DNA of 64,000 bases from NCBI GenBank assembly GCA_032622095.1, contig CP136063.1, positions 93,287,980 through 93,351,979 of the forward strand. Reading direction: 5' to 3'. Source of the DNA: Siphonodentalium dalli. Taxonomy: Eukaryota > Mollusca > Scaphopoda > Gadilida > Siphonodentaliidae. Made by a program: the position numbers and the translations under genes. Below, piece after piece: positions 49,401-56,326 of this stretch; the first letter of the stretch is position 1, and each line of letters starts with the position of its first letter. The notes below the pieces were generated by a model that worked only from the letters and a program-made list of their open reading frames with translations, made no database searches and was not told the DNA's origin.

Positions 49401-52193
49401 TGATGATAATAGCGATGTTGGTGGAGATGTGCTGATGTGATAATGATAATGGCGGTGATGGCGATGATGATGTTGATTATGTTGATGGTGGTTATGATGA
49501 TTATGGGGATGATGATGATTTGATGATGATGATGATTATTATTATTATGATAACGATGTTGTTGGTGATTTTGATGACTATGATTATGGAGGTGGAGATG
49601 ATGATGGCGATGTTGTTGGTGATTATGATGATGGCGATGATTGTGATGATGGTGCTGATAACGATGGTGGTGACGGTGATGACAATGCTGATGTTGTTGT
49701 TGGTTTTGGTGATGATGATGACGATTATGACAACGGTGATTAGGATGTTGTTGATGGCCATCATGATCACGTTGTTGGTGATGATGATGATGACAATGAT
49801 GATGATGATGCAGTTGTTGTTGGTGGTGATGGTGATGAAGATGACGACGATGACGCCGGTGGTGATGATGTTGTTGGTGATGATGATGATGATGATGTTG
49901 GTGATAGTTGTAGTGATGATGATGGTGATACAGTTGATGAGGACGGTGATGGTGATGGCGATGATAATGGTGATGTCGATGTTGTTGGTGATGTTCATGA
50001 TGGAGGTGATTGTGACGATTATCTTGGTGGTGATGATGATGCACAGGGTTGAAGATGCAGCACTCTTTGGTCGACCAGATGCTGGAAATGCGATCAAAGA
50101 TTAAACTGATTTGATCGATACCTGCCCCCAATCGGCGGTTCTCAGGCGAATATGTTATGGCCGTGCCCGTTGTATACCTACTTCCGCTTATCGGTCCACG
50201 CGCGAAGAACATGAAGTATTCGTTGTTCAGATCATAAATCTCGGATACTCCTTCAACGATCTTCTTCCTCCGGAATGAGCATCTAATAACACCAGAAGCG
50301 TATATGAATGTAGTGTTACTGATACCGGCCGTGTCATTCGGCTAAAATGGAAAAACAATTGCACTAATAATCCAATTGGCAGTGTTATTGATACCGGTCG
50401 CATCATTCGGCTAAAATGAAAAAAAAAACAATTTACACTAATAACCCCATCAGAAGTGTATGTGAATACAGTGTTATTAATACCGGCCTTGTCATTCGAC
50501 AAAAAAGAAAAACTGTTCCCTCTAATAACCCCACCAGAAGTGTTGATGAATGCAGTGTTAATGATACCGGCCGTGTCATTCTGCGAAAAAAAGAAAACCA
50601 GTTAACACCAATTATCCACCAGATAAATACAGTGTTAATGATACCGGTCGTGTTATTCGGATTAAAAAGAAAAACTGTTAACACTAATTACCCCACCAGC
50701 AGTCTACGTGAATGCAGTGTTAATGATACGCGCCGCGTCATTCGGCTAAAAAAGAAAAAACTGTTAACACTAATAACCCCACTGGTATAATACATACCAT
50801 CCTTCGACCATCACTGATATGGAACACAATAAGTGTTAAACACTTTCGTTACTAAATGTATTCCCCAATTCAGTTATAACTCTAGTAAGTCGATACTTTG
50901 TGATGGTCTGTTCAGTGTATGTTCAGGGAATATAGGCAGGCAACACATTATACCAGTGCAGAATTACTCTTATTCATTGAAATTAATTGTTGAGATAGAA
51001 AGTTCAACAAGCGGTCTATGGCATATAATATAGGTTACTAATTTACCGCGGTGAAATGTGCGTTCGATGTACCGGAGTTATTTACTTACCGATTGAAGAG
51101 GTGCGTTAGATGTGCCGGAGTTAAATGAGTTGAAGATGTTCCCGGCTGTGTCGCACATAATAACGCTGTCGGATCCCTGAAAAAAAGTAATATGGAATGG
51201 GTCATAAAATTCGCCAAATTTTAAAGGGAGTGAAAATTAAATCCATGCAGTTGGGGTCCATATGCCACTATTAAGATGTTGATATCACCTGCGTCTGATT
51301 GTCAATGCATGCACTTCGGGTGAACGACGCTTCCTCAATAATAAGACGCTCAGGGTCGATCAACACCGCCCATATGAACAAATACGTGGGTATAATTATA
51401 CAACCAAATGTCCCCACGTCATTTGGGCATTTTACAAGGGTACTGTATACCCTTGTATACCATGGTGCACGTACCGAAGTATAGCCTGATATTTACCAAA
51501 GTAAAGCCACATACTTGTACCAAAGTATACCAAGGCCATTTGGGCATTTTACAAGGGTACTGAACCCAAGTATATACCATGGTGCACTTTCCCAAGTACA
51601 CTGGCCCTGTTATCTACCAAATTAAACCCTCGCAAATGTACCCAAGTATATATACCCAGGTTTACCCAGGTCATTTTTTTTGGCATTTTATAAGGGCACT
51701 GTACCCATGTATGTTGCATGCATGAGCGCGAACGCAGACGCATGTAGTCGAATTATCCGGATTTTGGGTCATTCGCCAACCGTATAGACAATCACCACCC
51801 GTTATGTATATACAATGCATAAAATAGACGGTCAGGAGTATTACCAATATATACAAACACCAACCATATACTGTATATATAAGCATACAAGGAAACATTA
51901 AAGGGTATTTACATCTGCATGTTATGATCTTTGTCAAAAATTGTATGCGAACACGTACATATATGATACAATTAACGTTACCAGGATATATTTTTCTAAT
52001 CACAACTAACCATTTTTTCATCCGTCGAAAAACCGATGGCGACATATCGGTTATTTGCTGAGTTGGCAGTAATCGTGAATTGAATTACGTCCCCCACCGA
52101 TACCCATTGGATGATATAACCGCAGGATCCACCGCTGCAGTCATGTAAACATCCAGTCGTTTTCCCGCATGCTGACTGGTCGGCGAGAATTCC
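34354..52193 (-). CDS. FRRS1-like ferric-chelate reductase (DOMON + cytochrome b561)
   Basis: Ten exons (52193-52011, 51176-51090, 50341-50122, 48495-48349, 46552-46437, 43751-43665, 42149-42050, 39466-39323, 35766-35696, 34455-34354) join in frame: 1257 bases, 418 codons and a stop. The first three encode a DOMON domain (CGKTTGC, VAIGFSTDEKM, MCDTAG, CSFRR, YFMFFARG). Exon D leads into a membrane cytochrome b561 domain through LVKAHACLM; IHRLCMVLVF and NVAHWIVGAGAHALG follow, then a charged cytosolic tail and a last membrane helix before the stop. This is the DOMON/b561 order of ferric-chelate reductase 1, which moves electrons across membranes to reduce iron. Missing are the N-terminal signal or Reeler exons and a secure TM3 exon. 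Several introns contain arrays made from neighbouring splice sites. Confidence 0.92.
34456..35695 (-). other. FRRS1-like intron I-J
   Basis: Intron sequence without an array. A 160-codon minus-strand frame at 34746-35228 has no recognisable domain and is not supported by splice sites. Confidence 0.6.
35696..35766 (-). CDS. FRRS1-like exon I (cytosolic tail)
   Basis: 71 bases after TTTTCAG: two bases complete a tryptophan codon, followed by 23 codons (RSQEYEMNGTSNEPREKVK...), with donor GTAAGC. The charged, hydrophilic content fits the cytosolic segment before the last helix. Confidence 0.85.
36021..36163. repeat. Near-perfect hairpin element
   Basis: The arm AATATACAGTAATGCCCAAA through TTTTTCAGGATTTA is inverted almost exactly to the right. 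One arm of the same family also occurs near 34208-34275 (intergenic), joined to a sequence that recurs inverted near 10530-10580. It lies in the intron between exons H and I. Confidence 0.92.
36719..37280. repeat. 53-bp tandem array with 212-bp higher-order period
   Basis: The unit is CTCATCTCAGCCCAACGTTT, then a TATTGATCA variant, then GGCATGACATGACAATT. A block of four distinguishable units is repeated (about 36818-37030 and 37030-37240), so the last expansion copied four units at once. It lies in the H-I intron and is not derived from a neighbouring exon. Confidence 0.93.
37785..37955 (+). repeat. Dispersed repeat, copy 1
   Basis: Shares ACGACTACGAGTCCGTTTGTGAG-like, ACTTAATT and TGTTATCAG blocks with 63468-63622. 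The TTATCAGGTCATAG end also appears inverted near 45020-45040. This is a degenerate family of unknown type. Confidence 0.65.
38110..38241. repeat. Imperfect hairpin
   Basis: Arms GTAGTGGATGGGTATGTTATT to GGCGCTGTGGT and their inverse, ending at AACACACACTAC. It lies in the H-I intron. Confidence 0.8.
38560..39260. other. Intron sequence with short repeats
   Basis: Holds an imperfect inverted pair around AAATGGACAATC / GATTGTCCA with ACGTGGCACGTG (38764-38850 versus 39170-39250), and a tandem duplication of about 30 bp at 39038-39100 (AAAACACTTCTTCAAATATC). No exon is visible. Confidence 0.55.
39323..39466 (-). CDS. FRRS1-like exon H (b561 TM4-TM5)
   Basis: 144 bases after a CAAAG acceptor, completing the split codon from exon G. 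It encodes VAIFGGIMMDD, IPYYIVYILYAFVAWYGFV and TKCFEEQTT, and ends one base into a codon at GTGAGT. A 54-bp array of copies of its acceptor lies directly upstream. Confidence 0.9.
39467..39785. repeat. 54-bp array of exon H 3' splice-site copies (left block)
   Basis: Directly upstream (minus strand) of exon H. Each unit carries GTTATATTCCACAG then TTGTATTG, matching the real acceptor TTTTATATTCCAAAG then TTGTTGCC. Units also hold a CACGTG palindrome. About five units here; the same array resumes at 41092 after a 1.3-kb insertion. Confidence 0.93.
39786..41091. mobile_element. 1.3-kb insertion with CACACTAAA ends and TA duplication
   Basis: The sequence between the two array blocks starts CACACTAAA and ends TTTAGTGTG, with TA on both sides. 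Removing it with one TA restores the array text CAATACAACTGTGG exactly. The right end has many TAGTTAAA / AACTAC subterminal repeats (40828-41065). No transposase frame is visible. TA duplication fits Tc1/mariner or Mirage-type elements; the superfamily is not settled. Confidence 0.85.
40643..40809. repeat. Near-perfect hairpin inside the 1.3-kb element
   Basis: The arm GGGATAACAGAGTGGTGTTTT through GGCGAATATACTGTGGCAAA is inverted to the right around a short GC-rich loop. Part of the arm also occurs at 40155-40225. Confidence 0.9.
41092..41463. repeat. 54-60-bp array of exon H 3' splice-site copies (right block)
   Basis: Continues the array of 39467-39785, about six more diverged units, each with TTATATTCCACAG or a variant on the minus strand. 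One unit (near 41152-41228) is interrupted by unrelated sequence. Confidence 0.88.
41470..41772. repeat. 300-bp nested palindrome
   Basis: The outer arms (CAGTTATAACAGTAATTATA ... GGTATATTATTC) are almost perfectly inverted. The inner part is a second inverted pair around CATTACAACTGTGGAACG, which resembles the neighbouring 54-bp array unit. It lies at the outer edge of the array. Confidence 0.92.
42050..42149 (-). CDS. FRRS1-like exon G (b561 loop and TM4)
   Basis: 100 bases after TTGTTGCAG, phase 0 start, ending one base into a codon at GTTAGT. It encodes PFMAMCRPGPKDKKRP and FNVAHWIVGAGAHALG, typical of the loop and haem-ligand helix of FRRS1-type b561 domains. Confidence 0.92.
42172..42283. 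repeat. Small hairpin element
   Basis: AGTAAGTAATTATTATATAA and CTAAAAGCATATA are inverted at the right end. It sits just upstream of the exon G 3' splice site. Confidence 0.75.
42492..42530 (-). CDS. Candidate FRRS1-like microexon (part of TM3)
   Basis: A 39-bp stretch after TTTTTCCCATGCAG that would end at GTATAA and keeps phase 0 on both sides. It encodes LRLLGGIIGEIIA, which resembles the ..LG.I...... start of b561 TM3. Exons F and G do not cover that helix, so some exon is expected in this intron. Against it: the donor is weak and the family's conserved histidine is absent. Confidence 0.3.
42601..42835. repeat. About 85-bp tandem repeat, three copies
   Basis: Units read GTTCCCGGTGTAAAC, TAAGAGTCAGACCAACACAT and GCCGAACACCGGGTGGTAT. 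It lies in the F-G intron. Confidence 0.85.
43088..43664. repeat. 20-bp array of exon F 5' splice-site copies
   Basis: On the minus strand the unit reads GGCCGATGTAAGTAAGAATG, which is exactly the exon F end plus its donor (GGGCCGAT then GTAAGTAA). There are about 27 units, about fifteen of them with an intact GTAAGT. The array begins at the real donor with no gap. Confidence 0.95.
43665..43751 (-). CDS. FRRS1-like exon F (b561 TM2)
   Basis: 29 codons, phase 0 at both ends: ATCCACAG acceptor, GTAAGT donor. It encodes IHRLCMVLVFLC and GFILIFVKEQEW, the second b561 helix with its HR motif. It is bounded directly on both sides by minisatellites that contain its own splice-site sequences (43088-43664 and 43752-44893). 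Confidence 0.92.
43752..44893. repeat. 30-bp minisatellite running from the exon F 3' splice site
   Basis: About 38 units of TGGATAGATGTAACACGG followed by TGTCGTGGACAG. On the minus strand the unit contains CATCTATCCAC, the sequence just before the real acceptor (CATCTATCCACAG); most units have TG where the acceptor has AG. A 118-bp higher-order block repeats at 44439, 44557 and 44675. Because the unit is a multiple of three, long open frames appear on both strands and are not genes. Confidence 0.96.
44894..46343. other. FRRS1-like intron E-F, unique part
   Basis: AT-rich intron sequence without a convincing exon or array. A short inverted match to the dispersed family at 37785 and 63468 lies near 45020. 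Confidence 0.55.
46344..46403. repeat. Two degenerate copies of an exon E fragment
   Basis: Two 30-bp units (TTTTAGACGCGTTTTCGGTG-like) resemble the exon E stretch at 46465-46486 (TTCGTTTTCGGCCATTGTAA). Translated, each copy gives SPKT, echoing the exon's WPKTK. They lie about 35 bp past the exon E donor. Confidence 0.65.
46437..46552 (-). CDS. FRRS1-like exon E (b561 TM1)
   Basis: 116 bases after TTTACAG, ending on a codon boundary at GTACGT. Joined to exon D it gives LVKAHACLMISAWICLATIG, the first b561 helix with a likely haem-ligand histidine, then WYKLQWPKTK and LHVWFQ. Two degenerate copies of part of this exon lie in the following intron (46344-46403). Confidence 0.92.
46560..47537. 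other. FRRS1-like intron D-E, unique part
   Basis: No exon or array seen between the exon E acceptor and the 34-bp array. Confidence 0.55.
47538..48348. repeat. 34-bp array abutting the exon D 5' splice site
   Basis: About 24 units of GGATTACAGCACACTGGTTA followed by TGGARRCGGAGTAT. The last unit merges into the exon D donor: on the minus strand CATGGTTAGTGTGAT compares with CATAACCAGTGTGAT in the unit. Seeding from the donor is plausible but weaker than for exon F. Confidence 0.9.
48349..48495 (-). CDS. FRRS1-like exon D (linker to b561)
   Basis: 147 bases beginning with two bases of the split codon after TTCCAG, ending one base into a codon at GTTAGT. It encodes SGRRKRAAS, TPVVSSQRIDF and ILVKAH, where the histidine starts the b561 core. 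A (GAT/GGT)n array lies between its 3' splice site and exon C. A partial duplicate of its 3' splice site and start is at 50058-50100. Confidence 0.88.
48523..50045. repeat. (GAT/GGT)n satellite of 1.5 kb in intron C-D
   Basis: Imperfect GATGATGGT-type triplets throughout. It creates aspartate-, methionine-, histidine- or isoleucine-rich open frames of up to about 390 codons that are not genes. It is bounded by the exon D 3' splice site on the left and a duplicate of that site on the right. A smaller tract of the same type is at 52384-52481. Confidence 0.97.
50058..50100 (-). repeat. Partial duplicate of the exon D 3' splice site and start
   Basis: On the minus strand it reads GCATTTCCAG then CATCTGGTCGACC and encodes ASGRPKSAAS, compared with CGATTCCAG then CGTCTGGCCGACG and ASGRRKRAAS in the real exon. 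The frame then runs into the GAT satellite. It sits just downstream of the exon C donor. Confidence 0.85.
50122..50341 (-). CDS. FRRS1-like exon C (DOMON end)
   Basis: 220 bases: phase 0 start after TTTTAG, ending after one base of a codon at GTATCG. It contains NDTAGISNTTF, GVIRCSFRRKK and YDLNNEYFMFFARGP, the conserved C.F.R...D....Y...FA.G of DOMON domains. The first ~60 coding bases and the 3' splice site have been copied about five more times upstream (50342-50787). Confidence 0.9.
50342..50787 (-). repeat. About five extra copies of the exon C 3' splice site and exon start
   Basis: Each unit (75-86 bp) carries, on the minus strand, a T-rich tract, an AG in most units, and a version of GAATGACACGGCCGGTATCA. 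This is the polypyrimidine tract, acceptor and first codons of exon C. Most copies have stops or lost the AG, so they look like dead duplicates upstream of the working one. Confidence 0.93.
51050..51087 (-). repeat. Duplicate of the exon B end and donor
   Basis: On the minus strand AACTCCGGTACATCGAACGC and a following CGGTAAAT repeat the exon stretch AACTCCGGCACATCTAACGC and its CGGTAAGT. The copy begins a few bases past the real donor, a tandem duplication of about 41 bp across the junction. Confidence 0.8.
51090..51176 (-). CDS. FRRS1-like exon B (DOMON)
   Basis: 29 codons, phase 0 at both ends, after a T-rich tract ending CAG and before GTAAGT. It contains GSDSVIMCDTAG and FNSGTSN, matching the D-V..C pattern after the F..D..M strand. 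A degenerate copy of the end of this exon plus its donor follows directly in the intron (51050-51087). Confidence 0.9.
51418..51720. repeat. Degenerate tandem repeat, about 120-135-bp units
   Basis: The motif ATTTGGGCATTTTACAAGGG recurs near 51419, 51536 and 51671, with ACCATGGTGCAC blocks between. It lies in intron A-B. Confidence 0.8.
52011..52193 (-). CDS. FRRS1-like exon A (DOMON start)
   Basis: Encodes 61 residues in phase 0 at both ends: CAG 3' splice site, GTTAGT donor. It contains SACGKTTGCLHDC and CGYIIQW, the start of FRRS1-type DOMON domains, and VAIGFSTDEKM. The preceding exon must end on a codon boundary. I could not find it in 52200-64000. Confidence 0.9.
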
Positions 52194-52383
52194 CTGCAGT
52201 TGATGAAAGGGTTGAGTTAGACGTTACAAATTGGCTGTTTGATGTAACCCGCGGTTCTGCATCGGTGCCGCATGCAGAATGTCCTGTATTTCAATAATGG
52301 TTGGTGTTCTTCAAGAAAGTGATGTTAAAAGCAGTTCTTTTTTTAAATTAATTTTCATAATAATTAAGCATTATCTAGTCGGA

Positions 52384-52481
52384 AGGTGATGGTGATGGTG
52401 ATGGTGATGATGAGGATTATGATGACGATGGTCACGACGACAATGATGATGACGATCGCGATCACGATGATAACGACTACA
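52384..52481. repeat. (GGTGAT)n / (GAT)n microsatellite
   Basis: Short triplet tract upstream of exon A, similar in composition to the large satellite in intron C-D. Confidence 0.92.
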
Positions 52482-52523
52482 ACTGCGAATGGTAGTATGC
52501 AAGTTATCCCTTTATATAAGGAC

Positions 52524-52800
52524 TAGCTGGTGGACCCGACTTCGTCCGGGCTGTTTCCCCTCTGCTTTTCGGCGAATTGCGCGATTTGACCTTGAATTGA
52601 CCATTTTGAAGGTCAAGGTCAGGTCGGGGTCACGATTTGACCCGTCCAAAACACTCACTGGACAAAAGTACCCGTCGAAATCCGTCCGGTTTTACCAGAT
52701 CTGACCTTGAATTGACCATTTTGAAGGTCAAGGTCGGGTCGGGGTAACGATTTGACGGTTTTGACCCGTCCAAACCAAAGCAGCACCCTTAGAAGGCCTC
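52524..52800 (+). repeat. CTAGCTGGTGGGCCC-type repeat (copy 2)
   Basis: Starts CTAGCTGGTGGACCCGAC and shares the TTTGACCTTGAATTGACC and GGTCGGGGTC half-units with 20255-20600. Confidence 0.8.
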
Positions 52801-53315
52801 GCAAGGGATGAATTGACGCCGAAGTGATTTCCAGTGACAAAATTGACGATGTCGGAAATAATAACATATCTTGAACTCGGTGGTCGTAGAATTCGATTTT
52901 TCATGGGAAAATGGACAGACTCCACACTTTAATTGTATTAGGCAATCTTCGAAGAGACATAAACGCATTTATTAACAATTTTGCCAGCCTTGGGAAGATT
53001 CGTAGAAGCGAGTTCTATGCAATGGAAATGCATGCATATTTCCTATGTGACGGTTTAACAGTGTCGAAACGCTCTTTATCAATGACACTGCGGATACGAA
53101 CGCTCTTTAACTGTCACGCGATTAACTCATGAACTACCCATTGCGGTGGCGGGGGATTTGAGAATGAGTGCTCTTACGTTCTCAGAAGCGGTGCGATGAC
53201 ATTCCATCTGGGATTTACCCTTAGATAGGAAGTTTGGGCTCAATCCGTCCGACAGTTTTCCCGGCCATAGCTAACAGACAAACAACAAACAAACAGAAGT
53301 CCCAAAATATATATT

Positions 53316-53467
53316 AGATTAACTGTCATGTGGACTGTTTTTATGGAGATGTGACCGTGAGGTAAGTGGTCATAACTTATGTAAAACCGAAGGGTTTTAC
53401 ATACAAGTTATGACCACTTACCTCACGGTTACATATCCATAAAAACAGTCAACATGACAGTTAATCT
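53316..53467. repeat. Near-perfect hairpin element
   Basis: AGATTAACTGTCATGTGGAC through GACCACTTACCTCACGG-type arms, inverted around a short AAAACC/GGTTTT loop. It is followed by unique AT-rich sequence without an exon up to 53937. Confidence 0.93.
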
Positions 53468-53936
53468 TTATATTTATATACATTTAGCGAGTAAGCCACT
53501 TTTGTAAATGTATTTAAATCTAAAAGTGTATCGTGACAAAACCAGCCCAAAATATCCCATAGCACCCTTGGCAAAAGTTAACAGGAACAATTTCTTTATA
53601 TTGAAACCTGATGATTTAATTTAAGTCAATCCTGCGCGAGTCCAAATGCGCCCAAAACATTACGCGTTTTTCTTTCCAGTATCGATGACGTATCGATGTA
53701 ATTATGAGCTTGCAGTTATGAGCTGTTGCGCGTTCACCGAAAAATAACTGCAACTAGTCACGTGGGCGCCGACCAATCGAAATGCTGGATTTAGTGATAA
53801 TCACACTTAGTATGTAAATATATATATATAATAGCATAGTGTGTTTTGATATGCGTGTTATCCCAATCAGTGGAGCCTCGCCAAAAATCATACTTCTAAC
53901 GAGCTGAGATAATATTTATATATATATATATATATA

Positions 53937-54745
53937 TACTAGCCGATGAGCCCGACGTTGTCCGGGCTATTCAAAAACCAAATTTAAGTCGATAGCTATT
54001 CAAAAACCAAATTTCAAGTCGATAGCTCCACCCGTTTCCGAGATCTGGTCTGCGCATGCGCGAAGCTGGCGTCGCACGGGCTCGGCGACCCGATAAAATT
54101 CGTATCCGGGACAAGATACATTCACAAAGCAAATTTCAAGTCGATAGCTCCACCCGTTTCCTAGATCTGGTCTGCGCATGCGCGAAGCGGGCGCCGCACG
54201 GGCTCGGCGACCCGATAAAATTCGTATCCGGGGCAAGATACATTCACATACCAAATTTCAAGTCGATAGCTCCACCCGTTTCCGAGATCTCGTCTGCGCA
54301 TGCGCGAAGCTGGCGTCGCACGGGCTATTCAAAAACCAAATTTCAAGTCGATAGCTCCACCCGTTTCCGAGATCTGCCCGACGTTGTCCGGGCTATTCAA
54401 AAACCAAATTTCAAGTCGATAGCTCTACCCGTTTCCGAGATCTGGTCTGCGCATGCGCGAAGCTGGCGTCGCACGGGCTCGGCGACCCGATAAAATTCGT
54501 ATCCGGGGCAAGATACATTCACATACCAAATTTCAAGTCGATAGCTCCACCCGTTTCCGAGATCTCGTCTGCACATGCGCGAAGCGGGCGCCGCACGGCT
54601 CGCCAATACGACAACGTCCACCGCCTGGTCAAACGTACCAAGTTTCGTCCCGATCGGTCGAGAAATCGTAGATTTGTATAAATGACATACAGACAGACAT
54701 ACAGAAAGACAGACAGACAGAGGTCTTCAAAATATATATGAGACT
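53937..54745 (+). mobile_element. RTE/SINE-like 3' tail element (copy 1)
   Basis: Opens ACTAGCCGATGAGCCCGAC and TTGTCCGGGC, then contains several tandem units of about 125 bp (CAAATTTCAAGTCGATAGCT ... TCTGCGCATGCGCGAAGC ... AAATTCGTATCCGG). It ends with a CGATCGGTCGAGAAATCGTA block, a GACAGACA run and AAAATATATATGAGA. This order is typical of RTE-type LINE 3' ends or SINEs derived from them. A preceding (AT)n run may be the target. Confidence 0.75.
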
Positions 54746-55265
54746 AGCCGATGAGCCCGACGTTGTCCGGGCTATTCAAAAACCAAATTTCAAGTCGATA
54801 GCTATTCAAAAACCAAATTTCAAGTCGATAGCTCCACCCGTTTCCGAGATCTGGTCTGCGCATGCGCGAAGCTGGCGTCGCACGGTCTCGGCGACCCGAT
54901 AAAATTCGTATCCGGGGCAAGATACATTCACATACCAAATTTCAAGTCGATAGCTCCACCCGTTTTGGGATCTCGTCTGCGCATGCGCGAAGCTGGCGTC
55001 GCACGGGCTCGGCGACCCGATAAAATTCGTATCCGGGGCAAGATACATTCACATAGCAAATTTCAAGTCGATAGCTCCACCCGTTTTGGAGATCTCGTCT
55101 GCGCATGCGCTGCACGGGCGTCGCACGGGGTCGCCAATACGACAACGACCGTATCCGTGGGATTTTACCCCTAGATAGGAAGTTTGGTCTCGATCGGTGG
55201 AGAATCGTAGATTTGTATAAATGACAGACAGACAAACAGATAGATTGTATCAAAATATATAAGAG
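54745..55265 (+). mobile_element. RTE/SINE-like 3' tail element (copy 2)
   Basis: A second element of the same kind starts (CTAGCCGATGAGCCCG) right at the 3' end of the first and ends with GACAGACAGACAAACAG and AAAATATATAAGAGA. It has fewer internal units. Apparent insertion into the AT-rich tail of the first copy. Confidence 0.75.
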
Positions 55266-55320
55266 AGATATGTAAATTAGATAGATTGTATCAAAATATA
55301 TAGGAGAGATATGTAAATTA
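55233..55320. repeat. About 41-bp tandem duplication
   Basis: GATAGATTGTATCAAAATAT followed by AGAGATATGTAAATTA occurs twice in a row at the 3' end of the preceding element. Confidence 0.85.
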
Positions 55321-55671
55321 TCTACACACCATTACTGGTGTTTGTCAAAGTTTAGTGGGGTATATCAATACTCATTCACGATCATATCATTGAGGTCCGG
55401 AGGATGTGGGTTATCTCTTGAATACAGATTGTATCCAAATATATAGGAGAGATAATATATATCATTTCTTAAATATTAAATCCGGACATATTTTGTGTAT
55501 TGCTGACAAATCACCCGAATGTCCCATGAATCCGTGACATGTACTGGAACTGCGTATTCGTGTATTACGGGAATTACTCTTCGAACTGACCAAAATGTAG
55601 ATTGTTTATTTCTCCAAACTTACACAAATTTACCCAAATATGATAATGTCGGTCGGCATAAGATTAATATT

Positions 55672-55820
55672 ATCCATCATGACCCGGGGTGTGGGATGGA
55701 AAAATCTCACCCGAGGGGCCAGATATTTGGGCCGGACACGAGGCTTGCCGAGTGTCCGGCCCAAATATCTGGCCCCGAGGGTGAGATTTTTCCATTCCCA
55801 CACCCCGGGTCATGATGGAT
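55672..55820. repeat. Near-perfect hairpin element
   Basis: Arms ATCCATCATGACCCGGGGTG through CCAGATATTTGGGCCGGACA, inverted to the right around a short loop. It is unusually GC-rich for the window. Confidence 0.94.
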
Positions 55821-56326
55821 CATTTTTCTCCCACACCAGGAGCCTCAATGTGATATTTTCGTTTTAGAGCCGTTCAACACAAGTTAAACCGTACATCTGT
55901 GATAAAATCTAATGCGATATTCGTGATCAGCGGGTATGACGTCGGTATACACCAAAGGTATATACTGAAAAAACAAAGCGTTTCACCCGGGCGAGCAGGG
56001 TTAACGAGTTTGAGTCTGTCAGTCATGAAATCGACACCCTGAAATCAACATACTACGTCACGAGAACGAAATGTTGCACCTGCATAATTTCGATAAAGGC
56101 GCATTGATATGAAATATTTGCCACTAGGTCAAACGTGTTTTGCTATGGGAATAAACCCCACCATAGGGGATAAGGGAAATATTTATGTTTTCATGATTAC
56201 AGAAGTATTATTTTAATAATTAAACAGATTTATAGGAACAAAAATATGTTTTCTAAATTGGAACTATTTCTTTCGCATGTTGCGGCGTGAAGTGTCATCT
56301 TTGCTTTGATTTTACACTTGAAAAGT
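55821..56326. other. 3' flank of the recombinase gene
   Basis: Unique AT-rich sequence without an exon, hairpin or array that I can support. Confidence 0.5.

Noticed and set aside
48248-49435. 395-codon aspartate/glycine/methionine-rich frame
   Set aside because: It is a by-product of the GAT satellite; the opposite strand and other frames are equally open.
49382-50212. 276-codon histidine-rich frame
   Set aside because: Its first part is the end of exon C read through the donor; the rest is the satellite.
50791-50820. Extra exon between FRRS1-like exons B and C
   Set aside because: A CAG and GTATGT pair exists near here, but exon C itself starts in the right phase at 50341, so no extra exon is needed.
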